From Nocardioides sp. Soil805 (GTDB lineage: Bacteria; Actinomycetota; Actinomycetes; Propionibacteriales; Nocardioidaceae), in assembly GCF_001429625.1 (NCBI RefSeq), contig NZ_LMSU01000001.1, positions 1,982,003-2,046,002 on the forward strand: a stretch of DNA of 64,000 bases, read 5' to 3'. The notes beneath the pieces are model-generated. The model ran no database searches. It was not told where the DNA came from and was given only the letters and a program-made list of their open reading frames with translations. Made by a program: the position numbers and the translations under genes. Numbering within the stretch: position 1 is the stretch's first letter; each line of letters begins with the position of its first letter. Below are positions 16,528 through 27,298 of this stretch, one piece after another.

Positions 16528-17802
16528 ATGACCGGACCGCTACGCCTGGCGTACTCCGCCATCTCCGACGTCGGACGCGTGCGCCGCGACAACCAGGACT
16601 CCGGGTACGCCGGTCCCTGGCTGCTCACGGTGTGCGACGGCGTGGGCGGTGCCGCGCGCGGCGACCTGGCCAGCAGCACGGCCGTGCAGCAGCTGCGCAA
16701 GCTCGACGTGGAGCCCGCCGACGACCTGCTCGCCCTCGTGGCCGGCGCGATCCACCGCGCCGACGACCGGATCGGCGAGCTCGTCGAGGAGGACCCCGAC
16801 CTCAACGGCACCAGCACCACCGCCACGGTGGCGCTCTTCGACGGCGCCAAGATCGGCGTCGGTCACCTCGGGGACAGCCGGGGCTACCTCTTCCGCGGCG
16901 GCGAGCTGCGCCGGCTGACCCACGACCACACCTTCGTGCAGAGCCTCGTCGACGAGGGCCGGATCACCGAGGAGGAGTCGCGGGTGCACCCCAACCGCAA
17001 CCTCATCCTCAAGGCCCTCGACGGCATCCGGCACGAGGAGCCCGACCTCTTCGAGGTGCCGCTCGAGGTCGGGGACCGCATCTTCTTGTGCAGCGACGGC
17101 GCCTGCGGCACCCTCGACGACGCCCGGATGGCCGACATCCTCGCCTCCGGCACCCCCGACTTCGCCGCCGTGGAGCTCGTGCGCGCCAGCCTCGAGGCCG
17201 GCAGCAGCGACAACGTGACCTGCGTGGTCGCCGACGTGATCGACACCGAGCCCGAGGCCGACCTCGAGCCGCTGCTCGTGGGTGCCGCCGCCGACCTGCC
17301 CCGCAAGGCCTCGGGCGGCGTGGCCGGTCGTGGGCTCTTCCGCGGCCACCGCTCCGGCGACACCGGCGAGATCGACCCGGTGCCCGACGGGCTGCCCTCG
17401 GACGTGCACGCCTTCCCCTCCGACCCGATCGACGTCGAGGCCCAGCGCTACGCGCCGCGCCCGCCGGCGCGGTTCACCTGGCTCAAGCGGCTGCTCGCGG
17501 TCGCGGTCCTGCTCGGCATCGTGTGGGTGGCCCTGGCCGCGGCCTGGTCGTGGAGCCAGCAGCAGTTCTACGTCGGGGTCTCCGACGACAAGGTGACGAT
17601 CTTCCGCGGCCTCAACGCCGAGATCCCCGGCGTGGACATCTCGCACCCCTACGAGGTGACCGACGTGGACGTCGCCAACCTCAGCGAGATCGACGCCGAG
17701 ACGGTGTCCCAGGGCATCGAGGCCAGCGACCTCGAGGAGGCGCGCAACACCGTCGACGCCTACGCCGCCCGTCAGGACGTGCCCACCCAGGACGCCGGCT
17801 GA
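16528..17802 (+). CDS. pstP: Ser/Thr protein phosphatase PstP (PP2C)
   Basis: This 424-residue membrane phosphatase opposes PknA/PknB. The PP2C catalytic domain covers about residues 1-235, with metal-binding motifs VRRDNQDSGY, CDGVGG, GHLGDSRGYL, SDGACG and SDNVTCV. A Pro/Asp-rich juxtamembrane linker leads to one helix at about 321-341 and a short extracellular domain of about 80 residues. The stop overlaps the rodA start by one base (TGATG), implying translational coupling. Confidence 0.95.
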   Translation: MTGPLRLAYSAISDVGRVRRDNQDSGYAGPWLLTVCDGVGGAARGDLASSTAVQQLRKLDVEPADDLLALVAGAIHRADDRIGELVEEDPDLNGTSTTATVALFDGAKIGVGHLGDSRGYLFRGGELRRLTHDHTFVQSLVDEGRITEEESRVHPNRNLILKALDGIRHEEPDLFEVPLEVGDRIFLCSDGACGTLDDARMADILASGTPDFAAVELVRASLEAGSSDNVTCVVADVIDTEPEADLEPLLVGAAADLPRKASGGVAGRGLFRGHRSGDTGEIDPVPDGLPSDVHAFPSDPIDVEAQRYAPRPPARFTWLKRLLAVAVLLGIVWVALAAAWSWSQQQFYVGVSDDKVTIFRGLNAEIPGVDISHPYEVTDVDVANLSEIDAETVSQGIEASDLEEARNTVDAYAARQDVPTQDAG

Positions 17803-19211
17803 TGAGCCAGGACCACACCCTGATGGGGTTCGTGCACCGGCGCCGCCGGGGCGCGGAGCTCTTCCTGCTGCTGCTGGCCCTCGCCGTCGGCATCGGCGCC
17901 TACGCCGCGGTCGGGCTCGGCATGGAGGGCACCATCCCCGCCGACATCGTCGGGTACGGCGGGTGGCTCACCGCGCTCATCGTCGTGGCCCACGTGGCCA
18001 TCCGGATCTTCGCGCCGTACGCCGATCCCGTCCTGCTGCCGCTCGTGGCGGCGCTCAACGGCCTCGGCCTCGCCGTCATCCACCGCCTCGACCTCGACAA
18101 CACCAGCCAGTGCGTCGACAACGGGGACTTCGCCCGCCAGCAGCTCATCTGGATGACGCTGGGCGTGGTGCTCTTCGTCGCCACCCTCGGGCTGCTGCGC
18201 GACCACCGGCTGCTGCAGCGGCTCACGTACACGACCGGGCTGGCCGCGATCGTGCTGCTGCTCCTGCCGATGGTCCCGATCGTCGGCAACACCGTCAACG
18301 GCGCCAAGATCTGGATCTCGGTCGGACCGTTCAGCTTCCAGCCCGGCGAGGTCGCCAAGGTGCTGCTGGTGATCGCCTTCGCCGGCTACCTCGTGCTGCA
18401 CCGCGACGCGCTGGCCCTGGCCGGTCGCCGGGTGCTGTTCATCGACCTGCCGCGTGGTCGCGACCTGGGTCCGATCCTGGGCATGTGGGCCGTCAGCATG
18501 TTCATCCTGGTCTTCCAGCGTGACCTCGGATCCTCGCTGCTGTTCTTCGGGATCTTCCTGATCATGCTGTACGTCGCCACCGAGCGGCCCGGCTGGCTGG
18601 TCGTCGGCACGGTGCTGTTCGCGGTGGGCGCGTTCGCGGGCTGGCGCGCCTTCGGCCACGTCCAGAACCGCGTCAACATCTGGCTCGACCCGATGGCCTA
18701 CTACGACCAGAACCCCGGCTCGGGACAGCTCGTCGAGGGCCTGTTCGGCATGGGCTGGGGCGGCCTCATCGGTCGCGGCTTCGGCGGCGGAGCACCCTGC
18801 CGGATCCCGTACGCCGAGTCCGACTTCATCGTCCCGGCGATCGGCGAGGAGCTCGGCCTGACCGCCGTCATGGCGATCATCGTCTGCTACGGCCTCATCG
18901 TGGAGCGGGCGCTGCGGATCGCGCTGATCTCCCGCGACGGCTTCGGCAAGCTGATGGCCGTCGGCCTCGGCAGCATCTTCGCCCTCCAGGTCTTCGTGGT
19001 CGTCGGCGGCGTCACCGGCCTCATCCCGCTCACCGGCCTGACCACGCCCTTCCTGTCCTACGGCGGCTCGTCGCTGGTGGCCAACTGGGTGGTGATCGCG
19101 CTCCTGCTGCGCATCTCCGACCAGGCCCGACGCCCCGTGCCCCGCCTGAGCGCGGACGACTCCGACACCGGCTCCGACAGCGAGTCGACCCAGGTGGTGA
19201 AGCTGCGATGA
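17802..19211 (+). CDS. rodA: SEDS peptidoglycan glycosyltransferase RodA/FtsW
   Basis: This 469-residue polytopic protein polymerises lipid II. About ten to twelve hydrophobic segments are visible. SEDS hallmarks include NGAKIWISVGPFSFQPGEV in the loop carrying the essential Asp/Glu neighbourhood, and TTPFLSYGGSSLVANW near the C-terminus. It works with the transpeptidase encoded next (pbpA) to elongate the wall. A short acidic, Asp/Ser-rich cytosolic tail (about 450-469) may be a phosphorylation target of the neighbouring kinases; that is an inference. Confidence 0.94.
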   Translation: MSQDHTLMGFVHRRRRGAELFLLLLALAVGIGAYAAVGLGMEGTIPADIVGYGGWLTALIVVAHVAIRIFAPYADPVLLPLVAALNGLGLAVIHRLDLDNTSQCVDNGDFARQQLIWMTLGVVLFVATLGLLRDHRLLQRLTYTTGLAAIVLLLLPMVPIVGNTVNGAKIWISVGPFSFQPGEVAKVLLVIAFAGYLVLHRDALALAGRRVLFIDLPRGRDLGPILGMWAVSMFILVFQRDLGSSLLFFGIFLIMLYVATERPGWLVVGTVLFAVGAFAGWRAFGHVQNRVNIWLDPMAYYDQNPGSGQLVEGLFGMGWGGLIGRGFGGGAPCRIPYAESDFIVPAIGEELGLTAVMAIIVCYGLIVERALRIALISRDGFGKLMAVGLGSIFALQVFVVVGGVTGLIPLTGLTTPFLSYGGSSLVANWVVIALLLRISDQARRPVPRLSADDSDTGSDSESTQVVKLR

Positions 19212-19267
19212 ATCACCCCACGACGTTCCTCGCTGCGCTCCCGACGACGCGGGGGCCCCGATCATGA
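19208..19267 (+). CDS. Putative 19-residue coupling ORF between rodA and pbpA
   Basis: An ATG at 19208 overlaps the rodA stop (ATGA), and its own TGA (19265-19267) overlaps the pbpA start ATG at 19264 (ATGA again). The peptide of 19 residues begins MNHPTTFL and resembles no known protein. pbpA has no clear ribosome site, so ribosomes finishing rodA could reinitiate here and be handed on to pbpA. Whether it is translated is unproven; the double overlap could be chance. Confidence 0.35.
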   Translation: MNHPTTFLAALPTTRGPRS

Positions 19268-20720
19268 ACAAGCCGATCCGCACGATCTCGCTCTTCTGCC
19301 TCGTCCTGTTCCTCGCGCTGATGCTCAACGCGACGTACCTCATGTACGTCCGCTCCGGCGAGCTCACCGCCGACCCGCAGAACCGCCGCGTCATCACCGC
19401 CGCGTTCTCCCGCGAGCGCGGCGCGATCCTGGTGGGCAAGGACGCGGTCGCGCGCAGCGTGCCGAGCGACGACCAGTACGACTTCCAGCGCACCTACCCG
19501 CAGCCCTTCAAGTACGCCCCGCTGACCGGCTACTTCTCCTACTACAGCCAGTCCGGCATCGAGCGCTCGCAGAACGACGTGCTCTCCGGCGAGGACTCGC
19601 GCCTGTTCGTCACCCGGCTGGTCGACATGCTGAGCAACACCGACCCCCAGGGCGGCAACGTCCAGCTCACCATCGACCCCGAGGCCCAGACCGCCGCCTT
19701 CGAGGGCCTGCGGGCGCTGGGCGAGGACGTGCAGGGCGCGGTGGTGGCCATCGAGCCGGCCACGGGCAAGATCCTGGCGATGGTGTCCAACCCGACGTAC
19801 GACCCCAACACGCTGGCCTCGCACGACTTCGGGTCGGTGGAGGACTCCTACCAGGCGCTCGAGCAGGACCCCGCCGAGCCGCTGATCAACCGCGGCATCG
19901 GCACCACCCTGCCGCCCGGCTCGACGTTCAAGCTGGTGACCGCCGCGGCGGCCATCGAGTCGGGCGACTACGACGCCCAGTCGATGGTCCCCGGGGGCGC
20001 GTCGTTCCAGCTGCCGCAGTCGACGACCAAGGTGGGCAACCAGGGCGGCGGCGACTGCGGTGGCAACCGGATCACCCTGACCCAGGCCCTCCAGGTGTCC
20101 TGCAACGTCACCTTCATGTCCCTGGCCGACGAGCTGGGGATCGAGGCGATGACCGAGCAGGCGGAGAAGTTCGGCTTCAACTCGACCTCGCTGGAGGACC
20201 TCCCCGGCCAGGCCCGCTCGCTCTACCCGCCCGACATGGACGAGCCGCAGACCGCCCTGTCGGGCATCGGGCAGTCCAGCGTCACCGCCACGCCCCTGCA
20301 GATGGCCATGGTCTCGGCCGGCATCGCCAACGACGGCGTCGTGATGCGTCCCTACGTCGTCGACGAGGTCCGCGCCCCCAACCTCTCCCTGCTGGACAAG
20401 ACCTCCGAGTCGGAGCTGTCCGAGGCCGTCTCGCCCAGCACCGCCGACGACCTGACCGAGATGATGGTCGCCACCGTCGACGACGGGACCGCCTATGCCG
20501 CCGCGATCCCGGGTGTGCGGGTGGCCGGCAAGACCGGCACCGCCGAGTCCACCGACACCCGCCCGCCGTACGCCTGGTTCACCTCGTTCGCCCCGGCGGA
20601 CGACCCGAAGGTGGCCGTGGCGGTGCTGGTGCAGTCGAGCGACACCGCGCCCGGCGACATCGCGGGCGGCCGGCTCGGCGGACCGATCGCCAAGGCGGTC
20701 ATGGAGGCGGTGCTCAACCC

Positions 20721-20724
<4 letters not shown>
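19264..20724 (+). CDS. pbpA: Penicillin-binding protein A, peptidoglycan D,D-transpeptidase
   Basis: The 486-residue class B PBP has one N-terminal transmembrane helix (about 8-28), a short dimerisation region, and a transpeptidase domain with the active-site Ser in STFK (220-223), SCN (279-281) and KTGTAE (423-428). It crosslinks stem peptides outside the membrane and pairs with the SEDS protein encoded upstream. In mycobacteria PbpA is a PknB substrate. Its stop overlaps the GTG start of the kinase gene that follows (GTGA). Confidence 0.95.
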
Positions 20725-22244
<1,520 letters not shown>

Positions 22245-22308
22245 TGCGTCCGACCAGGCGCACGCCGACCACGACCACTCCGACAACGACCACGCACGCG
22301 AGACGAAG

Positions 22309-22332
22309 CCAGACGACCAGCCAGACGACCAG
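22309..22332. repeat. Tandem 12-bp duplication upstream of pknB
   Basis: The unit CCAGACGACCAG occurs twice without spacing (22309-22320, 22321-22332), just before the GAGGGGGCGAGG ribosome site of pknB. It is probably slippage; a regulatory role is possible but not shown. Confidence 0.7.
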
Positions 22333-22350
22333 CGCAGCGAGGGGGCGAGG

Positions 22351-24144
22351 ATGAGCACCGAACCGACCGTCATCGGCGGCCGCTACGAGCTCGGCGAGCT
22401 GCTCGGACGGGGCGGCATGGCCGAGGTCCGCAAGGGGCGCGACACCCGCCTGGGACGCACCGTCGCGGTCAAGCGGCTCCGCACGGACCTGGCCAGCGAC
22501 GCGACCTTCCAGGCCCGTTTCCGCCGGGAGGCGCAGAGCTCCGCCTCCCTCAACCACCCCTCGATCGTGTCGGTCTACGACACCGGCGAGGAGATGGCGA
22601 CCGACGGCTCCGACGTCGCCCAGCCCTACATCGTCATGGAGTGCGTGCAGGGACGCACCCTGCGCGACATCCTGCGCGAGGGCCGCAAGATCCTGCCCGA
22701 GCGGGCCCTCGAGATCACCAGCGACGTGCTCGCGGCCCTCGACTACAGCCACCGGGCCGGGATCATCCACCGCGACATCAAGCCCGGCAACGTGATGCTG
22801 ACCCCGAGCGGCGACGTCAAGGTGATGGACTTCGGGATCGCCCGCGCCGTCTCCGACGCGTCCTCGACGATGACCCAGACGGCGGCGGTCGTCGGCACCG
22901 CGCAGTACCTCTCCCCCGAGCAGGCCCGCGGCGAGACCGTCGACTCCCGTTCGGACGTCTACTCCACCGGGTGCCTGCTCTACGAGCTGCTCACCGGCCG
23001 GCCGCCCTTCGTCGGCGACAGCCCCGTCGCCGTCGCCTACCAGCACGTGCGCGAGCAGCCCTCGCCGCCGTCGGACCACGACCAGGAGCTCGACCCCGAG
23101 ATCGACGCCATCGTGCTCAAGTCGCTCGCCAAGCGCGTCGAGGACCGCTACCAGAGCGCGGCCGCGATGCGCCAGGACATCGAGCGCTACCTCGCCGGCC
23201 ACCCGATCCAGGCCGTCGCGCCGCCGGTGGCCGCGACCGAGGTGGTCCCGGCGGTCGCCGCGGCCACCACGACCATCCCGGCCGCCACCACCGCGCCCCC
23301 CTCGGGTGACAACGGGCAGCGCGGACGCACCGGCCTGCTCGTCCTGCTCGGCCTGCTCATCGTCGCGGCCATCGCCGGTGCGGCGTACGTCCTGCCGAGC
23401 ATGTTCGAGGAGGACGTGCAGCGCCAGCAGGTCCCCACCCTCGTGGGGCTCACCGAGGAGCAGGCCCGGATCGAGATCGGCCGGGCCGGGCTGACGGTCG
23501 GCCAGGTCACCCGGGAGCCGTCGGAGGACGTGCCGGCCGACGAGGTGCTGCGCCAGGACCCCAACCGCGACGTGTACGTCGACCCCGGCACCGACGTGGA
23601 CCTCGTGGTCTCCCTCGGGCGGCCCGAGGTGCAGGTCCCGTACGTCGTGGGGCAGCCGCGCGTGGCCGCACGCGACGCGTTGCGGGCCGACGGCCTCAAG
23701 GTCGCCGTGACCGAGGTGGAGTCCGACGAGCCGAAGGACCAGGTCATCTCCACCGATCCGCCGGCCGGGCAGTCCGTGGCCGAGGGCACCACCGTCACGC
23801 TCTCGGTGTCCGACGGACCCGAGTCGGTCCCGTCGGTGATCGGCCTGCGCCAGGGCGAGGCCACCCGGACGCTGCGCCAGGCCGGCTTCGAGGTGGAGGT
23901 CCGCACGGACCCGTCGTCCACCGAGCCCAAGGGGACGGTCGTCGACCAGTTCCCCCGCGACGGCGAGGCCGACCGCGGCGACACGGTGCTCATCGTGGTC
24001 TCGGCGTTCGTCGAGCCGCCGCCGACCGAGACGCCCACCGAGACGCCGACCGAGACACCGCTCCCGACCGAGACGCCGCTCCCGACGGAGACACCGACCA
24101 CGCCGACCGAGACGCCGACGACGACCCCGCGGCGTACCGGCTGA
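22351..24144 (+). CDS. pknB: Ser/Thr protein kinase PknB with three PASTA domains
   Basis: The 597-residue receptor kinase senses muropeptides or lipid II and phosphorylates cell-wall and division proteins. The kinase domain (about 1-275) has GRGGMAEV, Lys41, HRD Asp142 and DFG Asp160, with a Ser/Thr-rich activation loop (SSTMTQTAAVVGT) for autophosphorylation. A transmembrane helix lies about 327-350. Three PASTA repeats follow (about 360-425, 427-495, 496-560), where Mtb PknB has four. The protein ends in a Thr/Pro-rich tail like that of the upstream kinase. ATG 22351 has a strong GGGGCGAGG site. Confidence 0.96.
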   Translation: MSTEPTVIGGRYELGELLGRGGMAEVRKGRDTRLGRTVAVKRLRTDLASDATFQARFRREAQSSASLNHPSIVSVYDTGEEMATDGSDVAQPYIVMECVQGRTLRDILREGRKILPERALEITSDVLAALDYSHRAGIIHRDIKPGNVMLTPSGDVKVMDFGIARAVSDASSTMTQTAAVVGTAQYLSPEQARGETVDSRSDVYSTGCLLYELLTGRPPFVGDSPVAVAYQHVREQPSPPSDHDQELDPEIDAIVLKSLAKRVEDRYQSAAAMRQDIERYLAGHPIQAVAPPVAATEVVPAVAAATTTIPAATTAPPSGDNGQRGRTGLLVLLGLLIVAAIAGAAYVLPSMFEEDVQRQQVPTLVGLTEEQARIEIGRAGLTVGQVTREPSEDVPADEVLRQDPNRDVYVDPGTDVDLVVSLGRPEVQVPYVVGQPRVAARDALRADGLKVAVTEVESDEPKDQVISTDPPAGQSVAEGTTVTLSVSDGPESVPSVIGLRQGEATRTLRQAGFEVEVRTDPSSTEPKGTVVDQFPRDGEADRGDTVLIVVSAFVEPPPTETPTETPTETPLPTETPLPTETPTTPTETPTTTPRRTG

Positions 24145-24172
24145 GACCGGTGGTGCCGCGACCGGGCTGGGC

Positions 24173-24967
24173 TCAGCCGCCGTCCTGCCCGGTCGTGGCC
24201 ATCGGCGTGGCGTAGGTCAGGTCGAGCAGCCCGTCGTAGGCCGGCGCGGTCATCCGCGGCAGCGTGGTGACGGCGTAGCCCACGCCGCCCGTGGGGTCGG
24301 CGGCGTACTCGCGGTAGACGTCGAGGTAGCTGTCCTCGTCGAGCGAGGTCAGCATCTCGTCGGGGTCGCCGATCCCGACGATCTCGTACGGCGGGGAGTA
24401 GGGCACGCCGTGCAGGGTGACCGAGTTGCCCTCGCACTTGATGCCGGTCGTAGAGATGATGCGCTGGCCCTGGAGGGTGACGGCGACGGCCCCCGCGCGC
24501 CACAGGGCGTTGACGACGGCCTGGAGGTCCTGCTGGTGCACGACCAGGTCGTTCTGGTCCCGGTCGGTCGTCGAGAGGACATCCTCGGGAGCGTCGGTGA
24601 GGGTGACCTTGACCGCCTGGCCGGTGCGCGGCGTGAGGCCGGCGGGGTCGACGAGGGTGTCGATCTCGTCCTGGTAGCGGTTGACCGTGCGGTCCCCGAG
24701 CCCGTCGGTGAGCGTCTCGATCTCGTCGTTGAGCCCCGACACCTCCCGCGTGAGCGCGTTGGTGTCGTTGCGCTCGGCCTGCACCACCGACGCCAGGTCG
24801 GTGTAGCGGCCACCGCGCAGGTCCGTGCCGTCGCTCTGCTCGGCGCTGACGGCGAAGAGGACCCCGCACAGGACGAACATCGCCGGGGTCCCGACCCGCC
24901 ACACCTGGGCCCGTCGACGGGCGCGCGCCGCGCTGTCGTCGGGGCGCGGGTCGGACGGGACGGACAT
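24173..24967 (-). CDS. DUF881 (YlxW-like) membrane-anchored protein
   Basis: The 264-residue protein has an N-terminal helix (about 28-45), a coiled-coil region about 62-95 (NALTREVSGLNDEIETL), and the DUF881 domain, whose hallmarks DLQAVVNALWRAGAVAVTLQGQR (residues about 148-170) and CEGNSVTLHGVPYSPPY are clear. The family is linked to division and envelope loci in Gram-positives, and in actinobacteria sits beside crgA, as here. Its molecular role is unknown. It converges with pknB and is divergent from the crgA-like gene (72 nt apart). Confidence 0.88.
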   Translation of the reverse strand: MSVPSDPRPDDSAARARRRAQVWRVGTPAMFVLCGVLFAVSAEQSDGTDLRGGRYTDLASVVQAERNDTNALTREVSGLNDEIETLTDGLGDRTVNRYQDEIDTLVDPAGLTPRTGQAVKVTLTDAPEDVLSTTDRDQNDLVVHQQDLQAVVNALWRAGAVAVTLQGQRIISTTGIKCEGNSVTLHGVPYSPPYEIVGIGDPDEMLTSLDEDSYLDVYREYAADPTGGVGYAVTTLPRMTAPAYDGLLDLTYATPMATTGQDGG

Positions 24968-25039
24968 GGCGACTACGCTAGCCCCCCGGTGGGCGCCCCA
25001 CGCCCCACCGCCCGAGTTCGTGAGCTACGAGGAGTGGTC

Positions 25040-25492
25040 GTGCCCAAGTCCAGCGAGGCGTTCGTCGACAGCAAGGCGAAGGTCTTCTCCGTGAGGTTCC
25101 TGGTGGCCCTGCTCCTCATCGCGGCCGGCATCGGTTGGATCGTCTACTACTACGTGGGCGTGCGCCCCGACCCGGCGGTGTTCCCCGCCGAGGAGGGCTC
25201 GCCCAAGGCGATCGCGGACCTCGGCCTGTGGAACTACGCCATCGGCTTCGGTGCCCTCCTCCTCGGCCTGGCGATCTCGGCCCACCCGTCGACCCCCCTC
25301 GGCCGCGGTCGCGGCGTCGTGGTCGGGATGCTGGGCTGCTTCCTCATCGGCCTGCTGTGGATCTGCACCTTCTACGTCTTCTCCGACGACCTCTCCTCGC
25401 TGCCGGTCTTCAACGACCTCGGCCAGTGGAACCTCGCCGTCGGCATCGCGTTCATGGCGGTCGGCTTCACGTTCGCGACCCGCTGGGAGTGA
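25040..25492 (+). CDS. crgA: CrgA-type cell division protein with an internal duplication
   Basis: From GTG 25040 (GAGGAG 6 nt upstream) the protein has 150 residues, while usual CrgA has about 85-95. It starts MPKSS like CrgA and contains the CrgA unit twice: helix, short loop, then D-L-G-x-W-N-x-A-x-G and a second helix (about residues 20-80 and 93-149). The second unit ends in the canonical TRWE. CrgA helps assemble the divisome and recruits PBPs through transmembrane contacts. Four helices instead of two imply a covalent CrgA dimer. A terminator follows. Confidence 0.85.
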   Translation: MPKSSEAFVDSKAKVFSVRFLVALLLIAAGIGWIVYYYVGVRPDPAVFPAEEGSPKAIADLGLWNYAIGFGALLLGLAISAHPSTPLGRGRGVVVGMLGCFLIGLLWICTFYVFSDDLSSLPVFNDLGQWNLAVGIAFMAVGFTFATRWE

Positions 25493-25512
25493 CCTCCTCC
25501 TGACGTCGTGCC

Positions 25513-25560
25513 AGCGGCGCCGACTCCCCATGCGGGGGTCGGCGCCGCTCTCATTTTCCC
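25513..25560 (+). terminator. Rho-independent terminator after crgA
   Basis: A 12-bp GC-rich stem AGCGGCGCCGAC/GTCGGCGCCGCT, extended by C/G pairs around a short loop (25513-25549), is followed by CTCATTTT. It is the clearest intrinsic terminator in the window. Confidence 0.8.
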
Positions 25561-25576
25561 CAGTCTGGGGAGAAGG

Positions 25577-25628
25577 TGTGCATAACTACACACGTGTAGT
25601 TCTCCACAGGTGATTCCACACCTGTGGA
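25577..25628. promoter_or_regulatory. Palindromes with DnaA-box-like sequences in the crgA-rhomboid spacer
   Basis: The 353-nt spacer 25493-25845 holds the crgA terminator, then AACTACAC-AC-GTGTAGTT (25584-25601) and TCCACAGGTG/CACCTGTGGA (25603-25612, 25619-25628). TTATGCACA (25577-25585, minus strand) fits the DnaA-box form TTATNCACA, and TTCTCCACA (25600-25608) is one change from TTGTCCACA. Binding by DnaA or a repressor is inferred. From 25629 to 25845 I see only short GC-rich repeats such as CGTACGCCGCG. Confidence 0.4.
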
Positions 25629-25845
25629 TGGGGCGGGTGCCCGAATCCCGGCGGCTGTGATTCATACACGCGGCCGTCGCGGCGCCCGTGCGGCGTCATG
25701 AGGACCATCGCGGGCGACGCGCGGACGGCGTACAGGACTGGGGAACCAGACGGGCCCAGCAGCTCCCGGGCAGGCCGATCTCGTTCCCCGGCGAGCACAC
25801 GGCGTACGCCGCGGGGTGGTGTGTCGTACGCCGCGGCGTGGCGTC

Positions 25846-26775
25846 TCAGGCGAGCGCGAGGATGCGGCCGGCCGCGAGCGCGACGAGCGCGACGGTCATC
25901 GCCGCCAGCCCGCTCCACTGCACGAGGCCGCGACGCTGCCGGGGGGCGTAAACCAGCAGGACCGCGATCAGGGCACCGCCGACGAGGCCGCCGAGGTGGC
26001 CCTGCCAGGAGATGCCGGGGACGGCGAAGGTGATGACGAGGTTGAGCACGAGCAGCCCGCCGAGGCTGCGCAGGTCGCCGCCGACCTTGTGCGCCACGAC
26101 CCCGAGCGCACCGAAGAGGCCGTAGATCGCGCCGGAGGCACCCAGGGTCAGCCCGATCTCGGGGGAGAGCCAGAGCACGGTGACGGAGCCGGCGAGGCCC
26201 GAGACCAGGTAGAGCGCGAGGAAGCGGGCGCGTCCCAGCACGGCCTCCAGCTGCGGGCCCAAGACGTAGAGGGCGAGCATGTTGCCCGCGATGTGCCAGA
26301 TCTCGACGTGCGCGAACTGGCTGCTCACCAGCTGCCACCAGGCGCCGTCCGCCACCCCGGTCAGGAAGCGCCCGCCGACGGCGTCGCACGTCGTACGGGT
26401 CATGTCGTAGAGGTAGCCGTCCCCCGGGGCGCACGCGCCGTTGGCGCGCAGGCCGAGCCGGTCGACCAGGGCGCTGCCCGAGCCGCCGGTCACCAGGATC
26501 GCCAGCCACACCGCGACGTTGATGCCCACGAGCACCATCGACGTGAGGGCCGGGTTGCTCGAGCGGGCGCCGCCGTACGGCGCCTGGATGCTGCGCGTCG
26601 TCCGCGCCGCCTCGGCGACGCAGGAGGGGCACTGGAAGCCGACCGCCGCGTCCCGCATGCAGTCGGGGCAGATCGGCCGCTCGCAGCGCTGGCAGCGGAT
26701 CCACGTCTCACGGCCGGCGTGCCGGTAGCAGGTCGGGACGCCGGCCGTGGGACTGCCGGAGGTCGGCTGGGTCAT
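25846..26775 (-). CDS. Rhomboid family intramembrane serine protease with N-terminal zinc-ribbon-like domain
   Basis: From ATG 26775 the protein has 309 residues. Residues about 10-60 contain paired cysteines (CxRH..CQRC..CPDC..CPSC) of a B-box or zinc-ribbon type, common in actinobacterial rhomboids. Six to seven helices follow. HIAGNMLALYVLG is the rhomboid helix-2 His/Asn motif, GASGAIYG carries the catalytic Ser and SWQGHLGGLVGG the catalytic His. It cleaves membrane-spanning substrates; the target is unknown. It lies 13 nt after the cyclophilin gene on the same strand. Confidence 0.92.
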   Translation of the reverse strand: MTQPTSGSPTAGVPTCYRHAGRETWIRCQRCERPICPDCMRDAAVGFQCPSCVAEAARTTRSIQAPYGGARSSNPALTSMVLVGINVAVWLAILVTGGSGSALVDRLGLRANGACAPGDGYLYDMTRTTCDAVGGRFLTGVADGAWWQLVSSQFAHVEIWHIAGNMLALYVLGPQLEAVLGRARFLALYLVSGLAGSVTVLWLSPEIGLTLGASGAIYGLFGALGVVAHKVGGDLRSLGGLLVLNLVITFAVPGISWQGHLGGLVGGALIAVLLVYAPRQRRGLVQWSGLAAMTVALVALAAGRILALA

Positions 26776-26788
26776 GCGGTGGAGTGCC

Positions 26789-27298
26789 TCAGCGCTCGAT
26801 GGTGACCGACTCGATGGTGACCGGGTCGACCGGACGGTCCATCGCGCCGGTGCGGGTCGTGCCGATCGCGTCGACGACGTCGCGCGAGGCCTGGTCGGCG
26901 ACCTCGCCGAAGATGGTGTGCTTGCGGTTGAGCCACGGGGTGGCGCCCAGGGTGATGAAGAACTGGGAACCGTTGGTGCCCGGGCCGGCATTGGCCATCG
27001 CGAGCAGGTAGGGCTTGTCGAAGACGAGCTCGGGGTGGATCTCGTCCTTGAACGTGTAGCCCGGACCGCCGGTGCCGGTGCCCTGCGGGCAGCCGCCCTG
27101 GATCATGAAGCCCTCGATGACCCGGTGGAAGCCGAGGCCGTCGTAGAACGGGCCGCTCCTGCCGTCACCGGTCGTGTAGTCCTTGGTGCCCTCGGCGAGG
27201 CCCACGAAGTTGTCGACCGTCTCCGGCGCGTGGTTGGGGAACAGGGTGATGACGATGTCGCCCTTGCTGGTCTTCAGGGTGGCCTTGGTGTCCGCCAT
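26789..27298 (-). CDS. Peptidyl-prolyl cis-trans isomerase, cyclophilin type
   Basis: The 169-residue cytosolic cyclophilin accelerates proline isomerisation in folding proteins. Catalytic residues are visible in GLGFHRVIEGFMIQGG (the FHR Arg and the FMIQGG motif), AMANAGPGTNGSQFFITL and PWLNRKHTIFGEV. ATG 27298 fits the usual start (MADTKATLKTSKGDI); longer frames add unrelated sequence. A cyclophilin next to the dnaA-pknB region is standard in actinobacteria (ppiA in mycobacteria). Confidence 0.94.
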   Translation of the reverse strand: MADTKATLKTSKGDIVITLFPNHAPETVDNFVGLAEGTKDYTTGDGRSGPFYDGLGFHRVIEGFMIQGGCPQGTGTGGPGYTFKDEIHPELVFDKPYLLAMANAGPGTNGSQFFITLGATPWLNRKHTIFGEVADQASRDVVDAIGTTRTGAMDRPVDPVTIESVTIER

